Positions 33,505 through 43,362 are shown, counted from the stretch's first letter. The stretch: 52,521 bases of DNA from Zelonia costaricensis (GCA_030849075.1 JASAOO010003390.1:1-52521); one strand, 5' to 3'. Notes: a model not told the origin generated them from the letters alone. Program-made: numbers and translations.

Positions 33505-35181
33505 ATGACGTCACGCTCCCGTGCTGTGGACGACACGGCAGATGGCGTTCTCGCTTTCCACGCTGCGCACCACGACGCGCTCAAGGGAACGCTCGCGGCA
33601 GACGCGCACCGCAACCCGCCGCGTCGCCTGCACAGCGACGCTGCCGTGCCGAACCCCGCGCCGTTCCGGCTGTCTCGTGACGGCAGCGCTGTGCCTACTG
33701 TCTCCGTCGCCGCCGCGGTGGCCCCAAACTCGCCGTACCGCACACCGCAGTGGGTGGAGTTCGGCGAGTGCGTGCGCGATGTTTCCACACCGCCTCGCAC
33801 AGCTCGAGCCGACGCCTCCTCCAGTGACGGCGAGGACACCGAGTTCGGTCACAGCAAGGACGGGGCAGGCCCCGGCTGGGACGTCGTGGGTCGCCTTACC
33901 GATCTCTCCCAGGCCACGTCGGTGGACCCCGCAGCCGTCGCGGCCGCCTTGCGCGAGGCAGAGCGGGTGCTGGAGACGTCGGCGGGGGCGAGCCGCACGC
34001 CACCACGTCGCCCTCGCGGAGCTCCGGACAGAAGCGAGTGGACTTCAGGTGTCGCGAGCGCGTCGAGACGGCTGACTTCGCAAGGCGAGCGGGCTGCCGT
34101 GCCACCGGATGTGCACCGTCAGGGTGCGCGGGTAAAGCCGCAGTCGAACCAGCGGGAGGCCCCGGGCACCTCAGCGCACGCAGGCGCGTCCGCGTCGGCA
34201 ATGCCCGCCTCGTCTGCGGTGTGGCCGTGGGGGCGGGCCGCCCCGCAACCGCCGCTGCAGCAGTACGGCGGCGGCTCTGCATCTGCGGCACCACTACTGC
34301 AGGGTCTTCCTGCAATGCCCGCATCTGTAGACCCGACCATGCGGTGGTACGAAGTGTACTGCGCGTGGATGGCTTATTACCAGCAGCTCTACGTCGCCCA
34401 ACTGCATCAGGCGGAGGCGGCGCAGAGTCGACACCGGCGCAGGGCGCGGCGGAAGCACAAGGACCTGGAGACGACGGCACGCAAAGAGGCGGGGGATCAG
34501 TCACTCGAGGAGCCGCCGCGTGTGTCGCGGTCGCAGCACTCTGCACCGATGGGAGCGCCAGCCGCTCACCCGTGGGAGCCTCAGCTCGTGGATGCGGAGC
34601 GGGTGCCGCGCCATCACCGCTCTCGCCGTCAGCCATTTTCTGCCGAGACGGAGAGTGACGCAGCTGGGCGGGCGCGAGGCCCGGCAACCCCGGAAGAGCG
34701 CCCCCACCCTGACGCGAGTCAAGGGGGCGCGCGGGCCGACAAAAAGGAGGCGGCGCGGCTCCGAGCGGAGCTGCGCCACCTGGAGGAGGCGTACGCGCTT
34801 CTTTCTTCTCAACTCGCCGACGCGGACGACGCACGTGACGCGCTCGAGGACGAGGACGGCACGCAGCCGCCACCTTCTGCGCGAAGCCGCGGTCGACCAA
34901 CGACGCGCACCGCTGCCCCGCCTCGCACGAAGCCTGTGCCTCCCACGTTGGCGTCGAGCCGTGGAGGTGGAAAGCGGTTTGGCCGTGCCCCGCAGCTCTC
35001 GGCACCGCTGCCGGCGTCGTCATCGTCGTCGCAACGCGGCTCGTTCGCGCCGGCCGACACGTGGGCGGCCCTGTCGGCACGCCAGCGACAGGTGAGCGCG
35101 TCCCCCACGGCACGCACACGTGCGGCGGCGCGCGGCGTGTCACCTCGCCCCTTTCCTCATCAGCGGCCCCTGTGGCACTGA
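33505..35181 (+). CDS. Hypothetical low-complexity protein with coiled coil
   Basis: I do not recognise this 558-residue protein. Its third-position G/C bias and lack of internal stops fit a real gene. Most of it is Ala/Arg/Pro/Ser-rich and probably disordered. Two parts look ordered: an aromatic-rich helix at about 279-300 (MRWYEVYCAWMAYYQQLYVAQ) followed by a basic stretch with many Arg and Lys, and a charged coiled coil at about 412-452 (ARLRAELRHLEEAYALLSSQL). The C-terminal 100 residues are strongly basic with many Ser/Thr-Pro and Arg sites. No signal peptide or membrane segment is seen. Such composition is common among trypanosomatid cytoskeletal and RNA-associated proteins, but I assign no function. 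The ATG at 33505 is the first plausible start; a nearby later Met would remove little. Confidence 0.75.
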   Translation: MTSRSRAVDDTADGVLAFHAAHHDALKGTLAADAHRNPPRRLHSDAAVPNPAPFRLSRDGSAVPTVSVAAAVAPNSPYRTPQWVEFGECVRDVSTPPRTARADASSSDGEDTEFGHSKDGAGPGWDVVGRLTDLSQATSVDPAAVAAALREAERVLETSAGASRTPPRRPRGAPDRSEWTSGVASASRRLTSQGERAAVPPDVHRQGARVKPQSNQREAPGTSAHAGASASAMPASSAVWPWGRAAPQPPLQQYGGGSASAAPLLQGLPAMPASVDPTMRWYEVYCAWMAYYQQLYVAQLHQAEAAQSRHRRRARRKHKDLETTARKEAGDQSLEEPPRVSRSQHSAPMGAPAAHPWEPQLVDAERVPRHHRSRRQPFSAETESDAAGRARGPATPEERPHPDASQGGARADKKEAARLRAELRHLEEAYALLSSQLADADDARDALEDEDGTQPPPSARSRGRPTTRTAAPPRTKPVPPTLASSRGGGKRFGRAPQLSAPLPASSSSSQRGSFAPADTWAALSARQRQVSASPTARTRAAARGVSPRPFPHQRPLWH

Positions 35182-35590
35182 GTGCGTGGCCACTGCGCGA
35201 GCACCTCGCGGACGATTGTGTCTGTTTGTGCGTGGTGGTTTTATGGGGAAGAGGGGGAGAGGGCTCGCTGAAGGCTGGTTGGACAGCGCTGCTGCTCTTG
35301 CGTCTCTCACTCCGCCAGAGTTGCACACCATCGCGCGACAAGAAGAGAACATGGGAATACACACACGGACATGCCAAAGCCCAGCGATTTACATTACATG
35401 TGGAAAAGCAAAGAAGTGGCGGCGGGCGCGAGACGGTGATGTGGACACACCATCACTCCAGCGACGAGGAAGGCAATAACACCAACAACGAGTGCGCACC
35501 TGACCTTGTCATACCCCCGCTCCCCCCTTTCCCCCTCTCTGCGCATTCTTGCTCTTGCGCTTGAATACCAAAAACGCACCCTCACACCTT

Positions 35591-35617
<27 letters not shown>
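35591..35617. repeat. CA microsatellite
   Basis: About 13 CA dinucleotides followed by a CG-broken continuation, in the 5' spacer of the eIF3G gene. Confidence 0.9.
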
Positions 35618-35624
<7 letters not shown>

Positions 35625-35740
35625 CGCTTCTTGGTGCCGCGTCACGGCATCACACACACAAAAAACACCTCGACTACCCAGCTGTCCGTCACGCGCACAT
35701 TGCAGAAGAGATCTTGAACTCAGGCATCAGCTCGGGTCTC

Positions 35741-35794
35741 AGCCCCCCTCCTCCCCACTCTCACCACCCTCTTTTCACCACTCCCCCCTCCCAG
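35741..35794 (+). promoter_or_regulatory. Predicted trans-splice acceptor, eIF3G gene
   Basis: An almost pure C/T tract ends in CCAG at 35791-35794, 13 bases before the ATG at 35808. This is a strong match to the expected acceptor form. Confidence 0.55.
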
Positions 35795-35807
35795 ACACAC
35801 AGTAGCC

Positions 35808-36575
35808 ATGTCCAACTGGGCCGACACCGTGCAGGACGAGGAGCAGTACCAGCACTCGTACGCCTCGGAGGAGGACAACAACTCCGAGGACTCCGAGATC
35901 CACAAGCCGTCGTGGGACACGGCCAAGACGGAGGCGGTTTTCGAGGTGGATGCGGAGGGCAACCGATTCGAGGTGGTGCGCAAGGTGCGTACCTACCACG
36001 TCGATCGCGAGGTGACAATGGCCGACATCCGCGCGAAGCTCGCCCACTTCGGCAAGGGCCTCGGCGACCAGTCCACCCTCGTCTCGGCGGAGCCGCCGCT
36101 GGCGCTGGAGATGGGCTCGGTCGACCAGTTCGAGCGCGAGAGCCGCGCCGAGGTGAAGCGCATGATCCACGAGGCTAGCAGCATCAACGTGGTGGTCAAG
36201 GACGAACACCTCCGCATGGTGCGCGAGATGGAGGAGAAGGAGCGCAAGGACCCGACGTTGGGGCGCAGCAAGGGCGGCTCCACGTGGGGCTCCGTTGCGA
36301 CCAAGACGACCGACACGCGCGAGCAGTCTGCGACGGGCATCCGTGTGCGCAACTTGTCCGACGACATCTCGCAGGAGAACCTGTCCCGCATCTTCGAGGG
36401 CCACGGGTGGGTCACCAAGAATGTCCGCATCCCGCGCGGCGACAACAACCAGAGCCGCGGTTTTGCCTTCGTCATCTTCGAAGAGTCGTGGATGGCCGAT
36501 GCGGCAATCAAAGTTGGCAAGTTCCGCTTCAAGAACGTCGTGCTCGACGTCACGCGTGCCGAGACGCGCACGTAA
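35808..36575 (+). CDS. EIF3G: Translation initiation factor eIF3 subunit G
   Basis: The 255-residue protein matches eIF3G, a subunit of the eIF3 complex that helps load mRNA and scan on the 40S ribosome. It starts with the typical MSNWADTVQDEE, followed by an acidic segment and the eIF3G N-terminal region (VFEVDAEGNRFEVVRKVRTY, about 44-63). The C-terminal third is an RRM: RNP2 is IRVRNLS near 180-186 and RNP1 is SRGFAFVIF near 217-225. The CCHC-type zinc knuckle found in animal eIF3G is missing; the protein has no cysteine at all. It is therefore shorter than the human protein (320 residues), in line with a reduced kinetoplastid form. The ATG at 35808 follows a strong splice-acceptor candidate. 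Confidence in identity is high because both ends match the family. Confidence 0.9.
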   Translation: MSNWADTVQDEEQYQHSYASEEDNNSEDSEIHKPSWDTAKTEAVFEVDAEGNRFEVVRKVRTYHVDREVTMADIRAKLAHFGKGLGDQSTLVSAEPPLALEMGSVDQFERESRAEVKRMIHEASSINVVVKDEHLRMVREMEEKERKDPTLGRSKGGSTWGSVATKTTDTREQSATGIRVRNLSDDISQENLSRIFEGHGWVTKNVRIPRGDNNQSRGFAFVIFEESWMADAAIKVGKFRFKNVVLDVTRAETRT

Positions 36576-38597
36576 GCGAATGCACGCGCGTCTGAGAGGG
36601 AGCTTCTGTGGCGGTGGGGGAACACCATGTCCGTCCTCCAGTGTTTCGTGATGCGTGCTCTACTGCGTCGTTGTGCCCCCCCCCCCCTCCACTCGACCCG
36701 TCTGCTCCGTGCCGCGTCACTGCGAATCTCGCTTCATCACCGCCGTAGCGCGTAGTGGTGGCTCGTGCGCGCAGACTTCGCGTGATGCGGCTGAAGCGGT
36801 GCGCCTGTGCTACGAGGCGCGTGTGCGCGTCTGTGCTTGCGACGGGGGCCTGTCGAGACGTACTGCGGCTCTGGGCGCAACGGCCCCACCCTTTTGCCCT
36901 TCCACGACTCCGCTTCATGAACGGGCGTCTCCGTGTCACCCCGAGACATGCGGCGGCTGCTTTTCCCCCTCACTTGTCTCGTCGCGCAGTTCGTCCCTTC
37001 TCGCGGGTGGGCGGTGAGGAGAGGAGGTGAGGACGCACACGCGCACTCCGTGCTAAGAGGGGGCTATGGAAGGGGTGGGGGGTGGGGGGGGGCGCAGGGA
37101 ATGCGGACACCGGGAGGCGCCACGGTGACTGCAGAGAGGACGCTGCAACGCTTCAGCGTGCCGCACGTTTTGCGCATTCAGGTTGCCATCGCCATGGCCG
37201 GTGATGCAACCCTTTTCGCCGCACTTGCTGACTCGCTGTCTACTGAGTTGCCGGTACATGTTTGTGTATCTCTGTGTGTCTGTGTCTGTGTCTGGGTGCT
37301 ATGTGCGTGGGTGCGCATGTGCACGTTTGGTTTGTTTTTCTTTATTCTGTGTGTGTGTGTGTGCGGCGTCTGGTTCGTCTTGTTAATTGGATTTCCCATA
37401 ACGGAGAGTAGCCCTCCTCGAAAAGTTGGCAGAGGGATGGGGTCCTTGATGGAGGATTGCCCATCACGTACAAGACACGGCCTGTCTAAGTAAACGCAGC
37501 AACAACAAGAACAACAACGCCACAGCGCAAAGATGCGAGTGGCACAAAAAAGGCCTTCTGCCTCGTGCCAACAAAGAAAAAAAAAACGGTGGCGATGGCA
37601 TCTAAGAGAGCCTTGCTGCGCACGTCGACCACGATGCTCGCCAAAGCGCGCATTTTGAGCGCCCGTGCTGCGCCTGCCACGGGCTTGGGCCGTGCTGGCA
37701 TGTCGACGCGCCTGCTTCCGGCGGCAAGGCGCAGCTGTGTGGTGACGGCTGCTGGACTTTGCAGTGCATGGCCGGCAGCCCTCTCCTTTTCCTTGTCCTC
37801 TGCGTGGCGCGTTGCTCGCAGGGCATGCCGGGTTGCAAGTCACCATGACAGCACGACCTTCAGCCTCGGCGCATGCCATCACGGTGGTCTTGACCTCACT
37901 GCTGGCCGGATCGAGGCGGCGCGCCCCCGGCGAATGCGCTTTCTACAGCGCCACCCCTACTTGCCCCTCGTCCTCGTCCCCGCCCGCTGACCCTTTCTCC
38001 CCCCACCTGCGACCGCATTGACCGCATCACCTCCCCGTCGCCACGTGCAAATCGCCCGCAAGCGGTGTCTCCGTGCTCCCCCTAAAAAAAGGAAGAAAAA
38101 AGATAGAGCGCGCCAGCAGCATTCTGTGTGCCATCTGGTAGACACCCCCCCCCCCCACACACACACACAAACAAACAAGAAAAACAGACGGCACCGCGTG
38201 CCCTCACACGCACTCACATGCAAACGGTAGAGTTAATCTTTCTCTTCCTTTAGAAAAACGACAAAAAACGACACCCGTCAGTCCTAGACTTTCGAGAGGA
38301 CGTGCGCTTCAGCCGTGTGTGCCGTTGTCGTGCTTGAGCTGCGGCACGTTGCTTTAGCCGCCGCACAGAAGCTGGAGGACAGAGAAAAAGCGCTCGACTC
38401 CACTTGTCAGCTTGTTTCCCTCCCCCTCCCGTTCTCCCCTGTGTTTCAACTTTGTGGGCCACTGCGAGTGTGTGCGCGTGCTTTGAGCGGCTGTCCGGCA
38501 CACGCCATTGCCGTGGCACCTTGCGGATTTTTCTGTGAAGCTGAAAAAAGCGCCATTCGTTCATATTTGGTATTGTGTTTTCTGCGTTTGTACGACC
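36576..38597. other. Long spacer with one doubtful small frame
   Basis: About 2 kb between the eIF3G and PH-like genes. It contains C runs near 36676-36687, G runs near 37075-37091, GT tracts near 37261-37365 and A runs around 37577-37586. The only frame worth noting is 37595-37990. The rest shows no protein-like signal. Confidence 0.6.
37595..37990 (+). CDS. Doubtful small Arg-rich protein, mitochondrial-signal-like
   Basis: This 131-residue frame starts at an ATG shortly after an A-rich stretch. Its first 50 residues (beginning MASKRALLRTSTTMLAKAR) are rich in Arg, Ala, Ser and Thr and have no acidic residues, as in mitochondrial import signals, and G/C-ending codons are common there. After about residue 60 the composition becomes erratic (Cys, His, Arg, Trp scattered), and codon bias weakens. 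It could be a small mitochondrial protein, a decayed gene, or chance. No family is recognised. Confidence 0.3.
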   Translation: MASKRALLRTSTTMLAKARILSARAAPATGLGRAGMSTRLLPAARRSCVVTAAGLCSAWPAALSFSLSSAWRVARRACRVASHHDSTTFSLGACHHGGLDLTAGRIEAARPRRMRFLQRHPYLPLVLVPAR

Positions 38598-39830
38598 ATG
38601 GTGTACAACAGCGGGGGCATCGCTGACAACTTGTCGCGCGAGTTCCGCGCCATGTCGTCGGAGCGCGACCGGCAGTGGCGCACCTCTGCCACCGCCTTTG
38701 GCCGTGGCACCCCTGGCGGCCAACGCTGGAGCGACCCGATGAGTTTGCGCGCCCCGCCGGTGGCGGACCTGGCGATGTACCCCACGCCGCGAGATGAACG
38801 GTACAGAACCGAGAGCAGCCGGCGCCGCCGCTCTGCCCCCGAACCACGCGGCCGCTACGGGGCCCCGCCGTCTGCGTCGTCTTCGTACTCGTACTCCTAC
38901 TCGTACGGCAGCAGGAGCAGCAGCAGCAGCAGCACCGGTGAAAGCAGCAGCGACAGCGACGAGGTGAAAGTGAGGCGTGGCGGCAGGGCGGCCGCGGCGC
39001 GGGGCCGCGGCGATGGGAAGCATCAGCAGCGCACCGGAAGCCTGCAGCGCCGGCAGCCTGCGCGCCTGTCCCGCCAGCGCAACCGCCAGAGCGCGCCTCC
39101 GCCCAACGCGCCGCCTGCTGGGGCGATCCGCTGGGTGGAGGACGGCAGGCGGGGCTTGGGCGGCGCCGGCAACGGCGGGGACCAGCAGGTCGTGGTGATG
39201 ACCCCCTCCGAGCCGCTGCGGCCCGTCGTGTCGGCGCAGATGCCACCGCTGCAGCCAAACGGGTTGCTGCGCCGCGTCATTGAGGCCGTCGCCCACTACC
39301 GGCGCGTACCGGCGCCTTCCTCCGTGCCGGCGGAGGTCATCCTCGCCTTCGACGAGTACGTGTCGCACGGGTCGACCATGCTGAAATTCGTCCCGCACGG
39401 CCCCCCGCACGCGCGCTACTTCGCCGTGCGCTTCCTAGACGTGGTGGTCGGGTCCATGCGGATCGGTGGGCGAGCGCGGGTGCAGGCGCAGGAGCCGAGC
39501 GTGCCGCACGCCGTGCTCGCCTGGTACCACGGCGCGGCAAGTCGGCACATGATCCGCTTTCTTCCCCTGCACGACCTTATCGACGTGAAGGCCGACGGCA
39601 CGGACCACCGCTACGTGCGTCGGCGCACTGTGCAGCCCGGTGTACTGCGCGGCCCCCGCTCCGGGCTGGTCACAAACTACGTACGCGCGGAGTTCATACT
39701 GCAGTTCCGGTTTGCATCTCGCCTGTCGCGCGCCGAGGAGACGCTGGCGCTGATGGCAGCGAACCGTACCCAGTATTTAGCATGGCTCGTCGTCGGCTCC
39801 TTCATTAGCCAGATCGGCGACCTCAGCTAG
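38598..39830 (+). CDS. Hypothetical protein with PH-like C-terminal domain
   Basis: The 410-residue protein has two parts. Residues 1-200 are Arg/Ser/Pro/Gly-rich and probably disordered, with a Ser/Tyr run then a Ser run (about 95-120) encoded by TCGTAC-like and AGC repeats, and RGR-type basic stretches around 125-160. Residues about 225-410 look folded. From about 258 they show the strand pattern of a PH-like domain (TMLKFVPHG, RYFAVRFLDVVVG, AVLAWYHG, MIRFLPLHDLIDVKADG, FILQFRF) and end in a helix containing a Trp (QYLAWLVVGSFI). Such divergent PH-like domains are frequent in kinetoplastid-specific proteins. The binding partner or lipid is unknown. The frame is open upstream with an ATG at 38508, but MVYNSGG at 38598 looks like the real N-terminus because the preceding 30 residues are hydrophobic UTR-like sequence. 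Confidence 0.8.
   Translation: MVYNSGGIADNLSREFRAMSSERDRQWRTSATAFGRGTPGGQRWSDPMSLRAPPVADLAMYPTPRDERYRTESSRRRRSAPEPRGRYGAPPSASSSYSYSYSYGSRSSSSSSTGESSSDSDEVKVRRGGRAAAARGRGDGKHQQRTGSLQRRQPARLSRQRNRQSAPPPNAPPAGAIRWVEDGRRGLGGAGNGGDQQVVVMTPSEPLRPVVSAQMPPLQPNGLLRRVIEAVAHYRRVPAPSSVPAEVILAFDEYVSHGSTMLKFVPHGPPHARYFAVRFLDVVVGSMRIGGRARVQAQEPSVPHAVLAWYHGAASRHMIRFLPLHDLIDVKADGTDHRYVRRRTVQPGVLRGPRSGLVTNYVRAEFILQFRFASRLSRAEETLALMAANRTQYLAWLVVGSFISQIGDLS
38886..38955 (+). repeat. Coding TCGTAC and AGC repeats (Ser-Tyr / Ser run)
   Basis: Short in-frame repeats encode an alternating Ser-Tyr stretch followed by a serine run in the disordered part of the PH-like protein. Such tracts may vary in length between strains. 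Confidence 0.75.
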
Positions 39831-41271
39831 AACTGCCACTCCTGCTGTGGATCCGTTCCTCGCCAGCTCGCTTTCTCCCCGTTTTTGTTCTTGTGCAGTG
39901 CCCACCACCACGGCCCGAGCTGTGCCGAGGCGACGTCGTGCCAGTCACCACACCGCATGTGTATCCCGGCGTTCACAGGCGCGGCCCGGACGGGCGAAAT
40001 AGGGGAGGGGTAGTGTTGGACCGGACCACCGAATCGGGCGCCTAGTGTGCGTCCTGCCCGAGTGCACTGCTGATGCGCTGATGTGCACAGGATTGTGTAC
40101 GCGCGCCCTCTCTGGTTTCCTCCACCCTCCCTTGCCCCCCCCCCCCGCGCATCTCCGCCACCACGCCCGTTCCATCGTTTACTGCTTTGCCAGCGCACCC
40201 CTGTCGATCGCTGAAAGTGTGATCTCACACCCTCTGCCCTTGTACCTGTACCCGCTCTCCCCTCCGTTTTCCTTTTGCTCCCTTCCCTCCTCATCTTGCG
40301 TCTTCGCCCAACCACCCGTCAGGTACTTCTCCCACGGGGAGGGCGGGCGCCGCGCTCGCGCGACGCGAGACAGCGTTCACTGAGAGAGTCAGCGAAAGAA
40401 AAGCAGACAACGAACCGAGCGAAGCAGCGTAGGTGCGTGAGCGACTTGGCGCACACGTCAGCGTCTCGTGCGACCAAGAGCGCCGCGTTGCCGGTGCAGC
40501 ACATGGATGGGGAAGGGAGAAGAGCACGCAAGAAGAGGTCAGTCATAGCTTTGGCCCAGCTTCCCGAGTCGATCACCGCAGCGCGAAAAAACACGAAAAG
40601 AACACGCGAGGACAAGGGGCAGCTGTCGCATGCCCTTGCCTTTTTTTTGTTGCTGTCTGTCTTCTCGGTGTACTTCCGCTCGCAGCCTTGAGCTCTCCTC
40701 TTCCTCTGAACCTGTCGTATCTGCCCCCCCCCCCTTCCCCCTTTTCCTGCCTTCCAAACGCAGCTTCACAGCAGCGCATTGCGTCTCTGGCGCCGCGAGG
40801 ACCACGGAAGAGAACACACAAACGGAAAAAAAAAACGAATTGCCGCACTCCAGCGCCCACACGCACACCAACACCCCATCCCACACGCAGGAGCAATAAC
40901 CAGCCAACCCGGTAACGAGTTTTATTTGAAACCAACCGCCCCCCAAGACCCGATTTCGGTGAGAAGACGAAGAAGCTGACCAGCATATCGCAGCTGGTTC
41001 GGAACGGCAACAGCAAAGCCAAGGCCACTTCGAGGCACACAGACCTCGCTTTCGGCGCCCATAGCAAGCCACTGCTGTCACCATAGCGTAAGGTGTGTTG
41101 GACGCTGCAACCTTCTTGCGGCGACCTGTTTTTTTAAGACAACGTGGCCGCTAGCTGTAGTAGCCTCTTCTTGTTGTCTTGTGCCGAGTTCTCAGCGCTT
41201 CCCTTACCTCGGGTGAAGGAACTTTCTTCTCCCTTTTACAGCCCCTTCGTAGTACCACACACACACGAATC
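39831..41271. other. Spacer upstream of the MFS transporter gene
   Basis: About 1.4 kb with a C run at 40135-40146, another at 40724-40733, and A runs near 40826-40834. Frames on both strands give low-complexity products only. Confidence 0.65.
41222..41241 (+). promoter_or_regulatory. Predicted trans-splice acceptor, MFS transporter gene
   Basis: A compact C/T tract ends in ACAG at 41238-41241, 30 bases before the ATG at 41272. Confidence 0.5.
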
Positions 41272-43362
41272 ATGGACGCGATTCGAGAGCGTCTGCGTGG
41301 GGTGGCCGACTACTACGCGGCGACGCTGCGCGCCCTCTTCACGATTCCGCCCCGCTCCGAGTCTATGGCCGGCGTCATCATCCTCTTTGTGTTCATGAAC
41401 AGCATGGCCACCTCCATCTGGATGTTCAACGCCTGGACGCCGTTTGTGTTTCTCCTCTTCAACCGCAGCAACCGCGCCGTCGGCATCGTCTCCGGCGTCA
41501 ACGGCTTCTTCGAGCTTTCGTGCGCGCTGCTCAGCGGCCACGTGGCGGACAAGCTGTGGGGTCCCTCACGCACGCTCATCTTCGCGGTGCGGCTGGGCAT
41601 GGTCAACCTCTGTGTTGTCGCGCTCGCGGTGTGGGCCAAGATGCAGTGGCTGCTGATTGTGGCGCAGGTGTTCGAGGGCTGCTACATGGGCCTCAGCTTC
41701 ACCTGCGTTGAGTCCGTCTTTGCGCAGTGCCTGCGCGACGGTGAGCGGGACCGCCTGTACAGCGTCAAGTTCAGCGCCGAGTCGGCGGGCCCCATCATTG
41801 GTCTCATCCTTTCCATCATCCTCTACGGCTTTGTGGGGACGGAGTGGAACGTCAGCGTCCTGCAGGTGATCATGTCTTTTGGGCTGGTGTTGCACCTCAC
41901 CTCGATGCTCCTCTTCTCCTACTCGTTTGTCGCGCTGCCGTCGCACCTCGACCGAAAGCGCGAGGCTGCCGAAGCTGCGGCTGCTGCGGCTGTTGTGACG
42001 AACGGGATGTCTCTGTCGTCGCACCCGCACGGTAAGGACACCCATGATCACGACGACTACGAGATCGAGGACGAGCGAGTGACGGACCAGGCGGCGGACG
42101 ACCTTTCGGCGGCGCTCGAGGTGCAGCGCAGCAACACCGAGCTCTTGAACTGCGCGCGCACGTCCATTATGCTGGCGAACAACTACAACTGCCCGCCACC
42201 CATCACGAGCCGCTACGAGCCGTCTGTGTGCACGGCCCGCAACGAGGAGGCCGCTTCACTGCGCCAGCACACGGACGCGATGTTGGAGGGCACTGCGCCG
42301 GAGCGGGCGGCAAGCGGCACTGTCGGCCTCGACGGAGACTACGGGGAGCGGGAAGGCAGCACGACGGCGATGAGCCCGATACGCGCTGGTGAGGCGAAGC
42401 CGGTGGTGGACGTTAACAACGTGCCCCCTGGCGCACACATCGAGTACGTTGATCACGAGTACCTCGAGGCCTCTGCGTGCCGCCGCTACGTGATGGACGT
42501 GCTGCCGCTGCGCATCTATCCCGTCTGCGTCGTGGTGTGTGACATCGTGCTTGTCGCGGGTAGCGGCATGACGACGCAGTACTTTTCGCTCTTCATGATG
42601 GAGAAGTACAAGGTGAGTCTCGCCACGATTGCCGCCTTGAACCTGTGCAACTCCTTTGTGATCGCGTTCATGGCCATCATCAACGGCGCGCTTGGCAAGA
42701 AGTACGGCCGTATCCGCGCGCTCGTTCCGCCCAAGATGGTTGGGGCGCTGCTGCTGCTGTACATGGCGCTGGCACAGAGCACGGTGTACGGCCCCAAGTT
42801 CTGGATGTGTGTCTCGTACGTTTTCCGCAACGCGCTGATGAACTGCTCGGCCGGCCTGTCGCGTGCCCTCATCATGGACCTCGTCCCAGAGGAGCGCCGC
42901 GGCCGCTGGAATGCCCTGGAGTCGGTGCAGTCGGCCGGCTGGTCCGGCTCTGCCATCATCGGCGGCATCATCGCAGACCGCCACGGCTACGGCACCGCCT
43001 TCATCTTCACCTTCATGTTCCACTTTTTCTCCGTGACGGCGCTGTCGCCGCTCATGGTGCGCAATGACGCCCGCCTGCCACAGCCGGTGCTCGTCTACGA
43101 CGACGCCTCTGTCCAGCCCGCGGACGAGGCGCTGGCTGGAGACGCGAAGCGTGCCATCGCCGCAGCTGATCGCACGGCGGCGACGCCGCCGCCGACGTCG
43201 GCGAAGCGGGTGGTGGTCGCTGAGCTGACGGCGGAGAACGTGCGCAAGATCGCGTCCTGTGCCTCCCTGCACCGCGAGGTGGAGGAGAGCGTCCCGGAGA
43301 GCAGCGAGAAGGCGTCGTCACATGCCCGCGCCGCGCCGGAAGCCGACAAGCCTCGGCCGTAG
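41272..43362 (+). CDS. Major facilitator superfamily transporter
   Basis: The 696-residue protein shows two blocks of hydrophobic helices separated by a long hydrophilic loop, the 6+6 layout of MFS carriers. Block one runs from about 33 to 225, starting with GVIILFVFMNS. The loop between TM2 and TM3 reads GHVADKLWGPSRT, in the place of the family's GxxxDRxGRR-type motif. The central loop (about 225-405) contains a His/Asp-rich stretch near 248-268 (HPHGKDTHDHDD) and many acidic residues. Block two (about 405-595) includes NGALGKKYGRIRAL, a second copy of that motif, and VPEERRGRWNALE, which resembles motifs in drug/sugar-type MFS members. The tail (about 595-696) is hydrophilic and Ala-rich. 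The substrate is unknown. The ATG at 41272 lies just after a splice-acceptor candidate; there is no earlier in-frame ATG with protein-like sequence. Expected in the plasma or an organelle membrane. Confidence 0.88.
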   Translation: MDAIRERLRGVADYYAATLRALFTIPPRSESMAGVIILFVFMNSMATSIWMFNAWTPFVFLLFNRSNRAVGIVSGVNGFFELSCALLSGHVADKLWGPSRTLIFAVRLGMVNLCVVALAVWAKMQWLLIVAQVFEGCYMGLSFTCVESVFAQCLRDGERDRLYSVKFSAESAGPIIGLILSIILYGFVGTEWNVSVLQVIMSFGLVLHLTSMLLFSYSFVALPSHLDRKREAAEAAAAAAVVTNGMSLSSHPHGKDTHDHDDYEIEDERVTDQAADDLSAALEVQRSNTELLNCARTSIMLANNYNCPPPITSRYEPSVCTARNEEAASLRQHTDAMLEGTAPERAASGTVGLDGDYGEREGSTTAMSPIRAGEAKPVVDVNNVPPGAHIEYVDHEYLEASACRRYVMDVLPLRIYPVCVVVCDIVLVAGSGMTTQYFSLFMMEKYKVSLATIAALNLCNSFVIAFMAIINGALGKKYGRIRALVPPKMVGALLLLYMALAQSTVYGPKFWMCVSYVFRNALMNCSAGLSRALIMDLVPEERRGRWNALESVQSAGWSGSAIIGGIIADRHGYGTAFIFTFMFHFFSVTALSPLMVRNDARLPQPVLVYDDASVQPADEALAGDAKRAIAAADRTAATPPPTSAKRVVVAELTAENVRKIASCASLHREVEESVPESSEKASSHARAAPEADKPRP

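Larger units (their letters stand above)
35182..35807. other. Spacer upstream of the eIF3G gene
   Basis: About 630 bases holding a CA microsatellite (35591-35617) and a long C/T tract next to the eIF3G start. No gene is seen. Confidence 0.7.
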
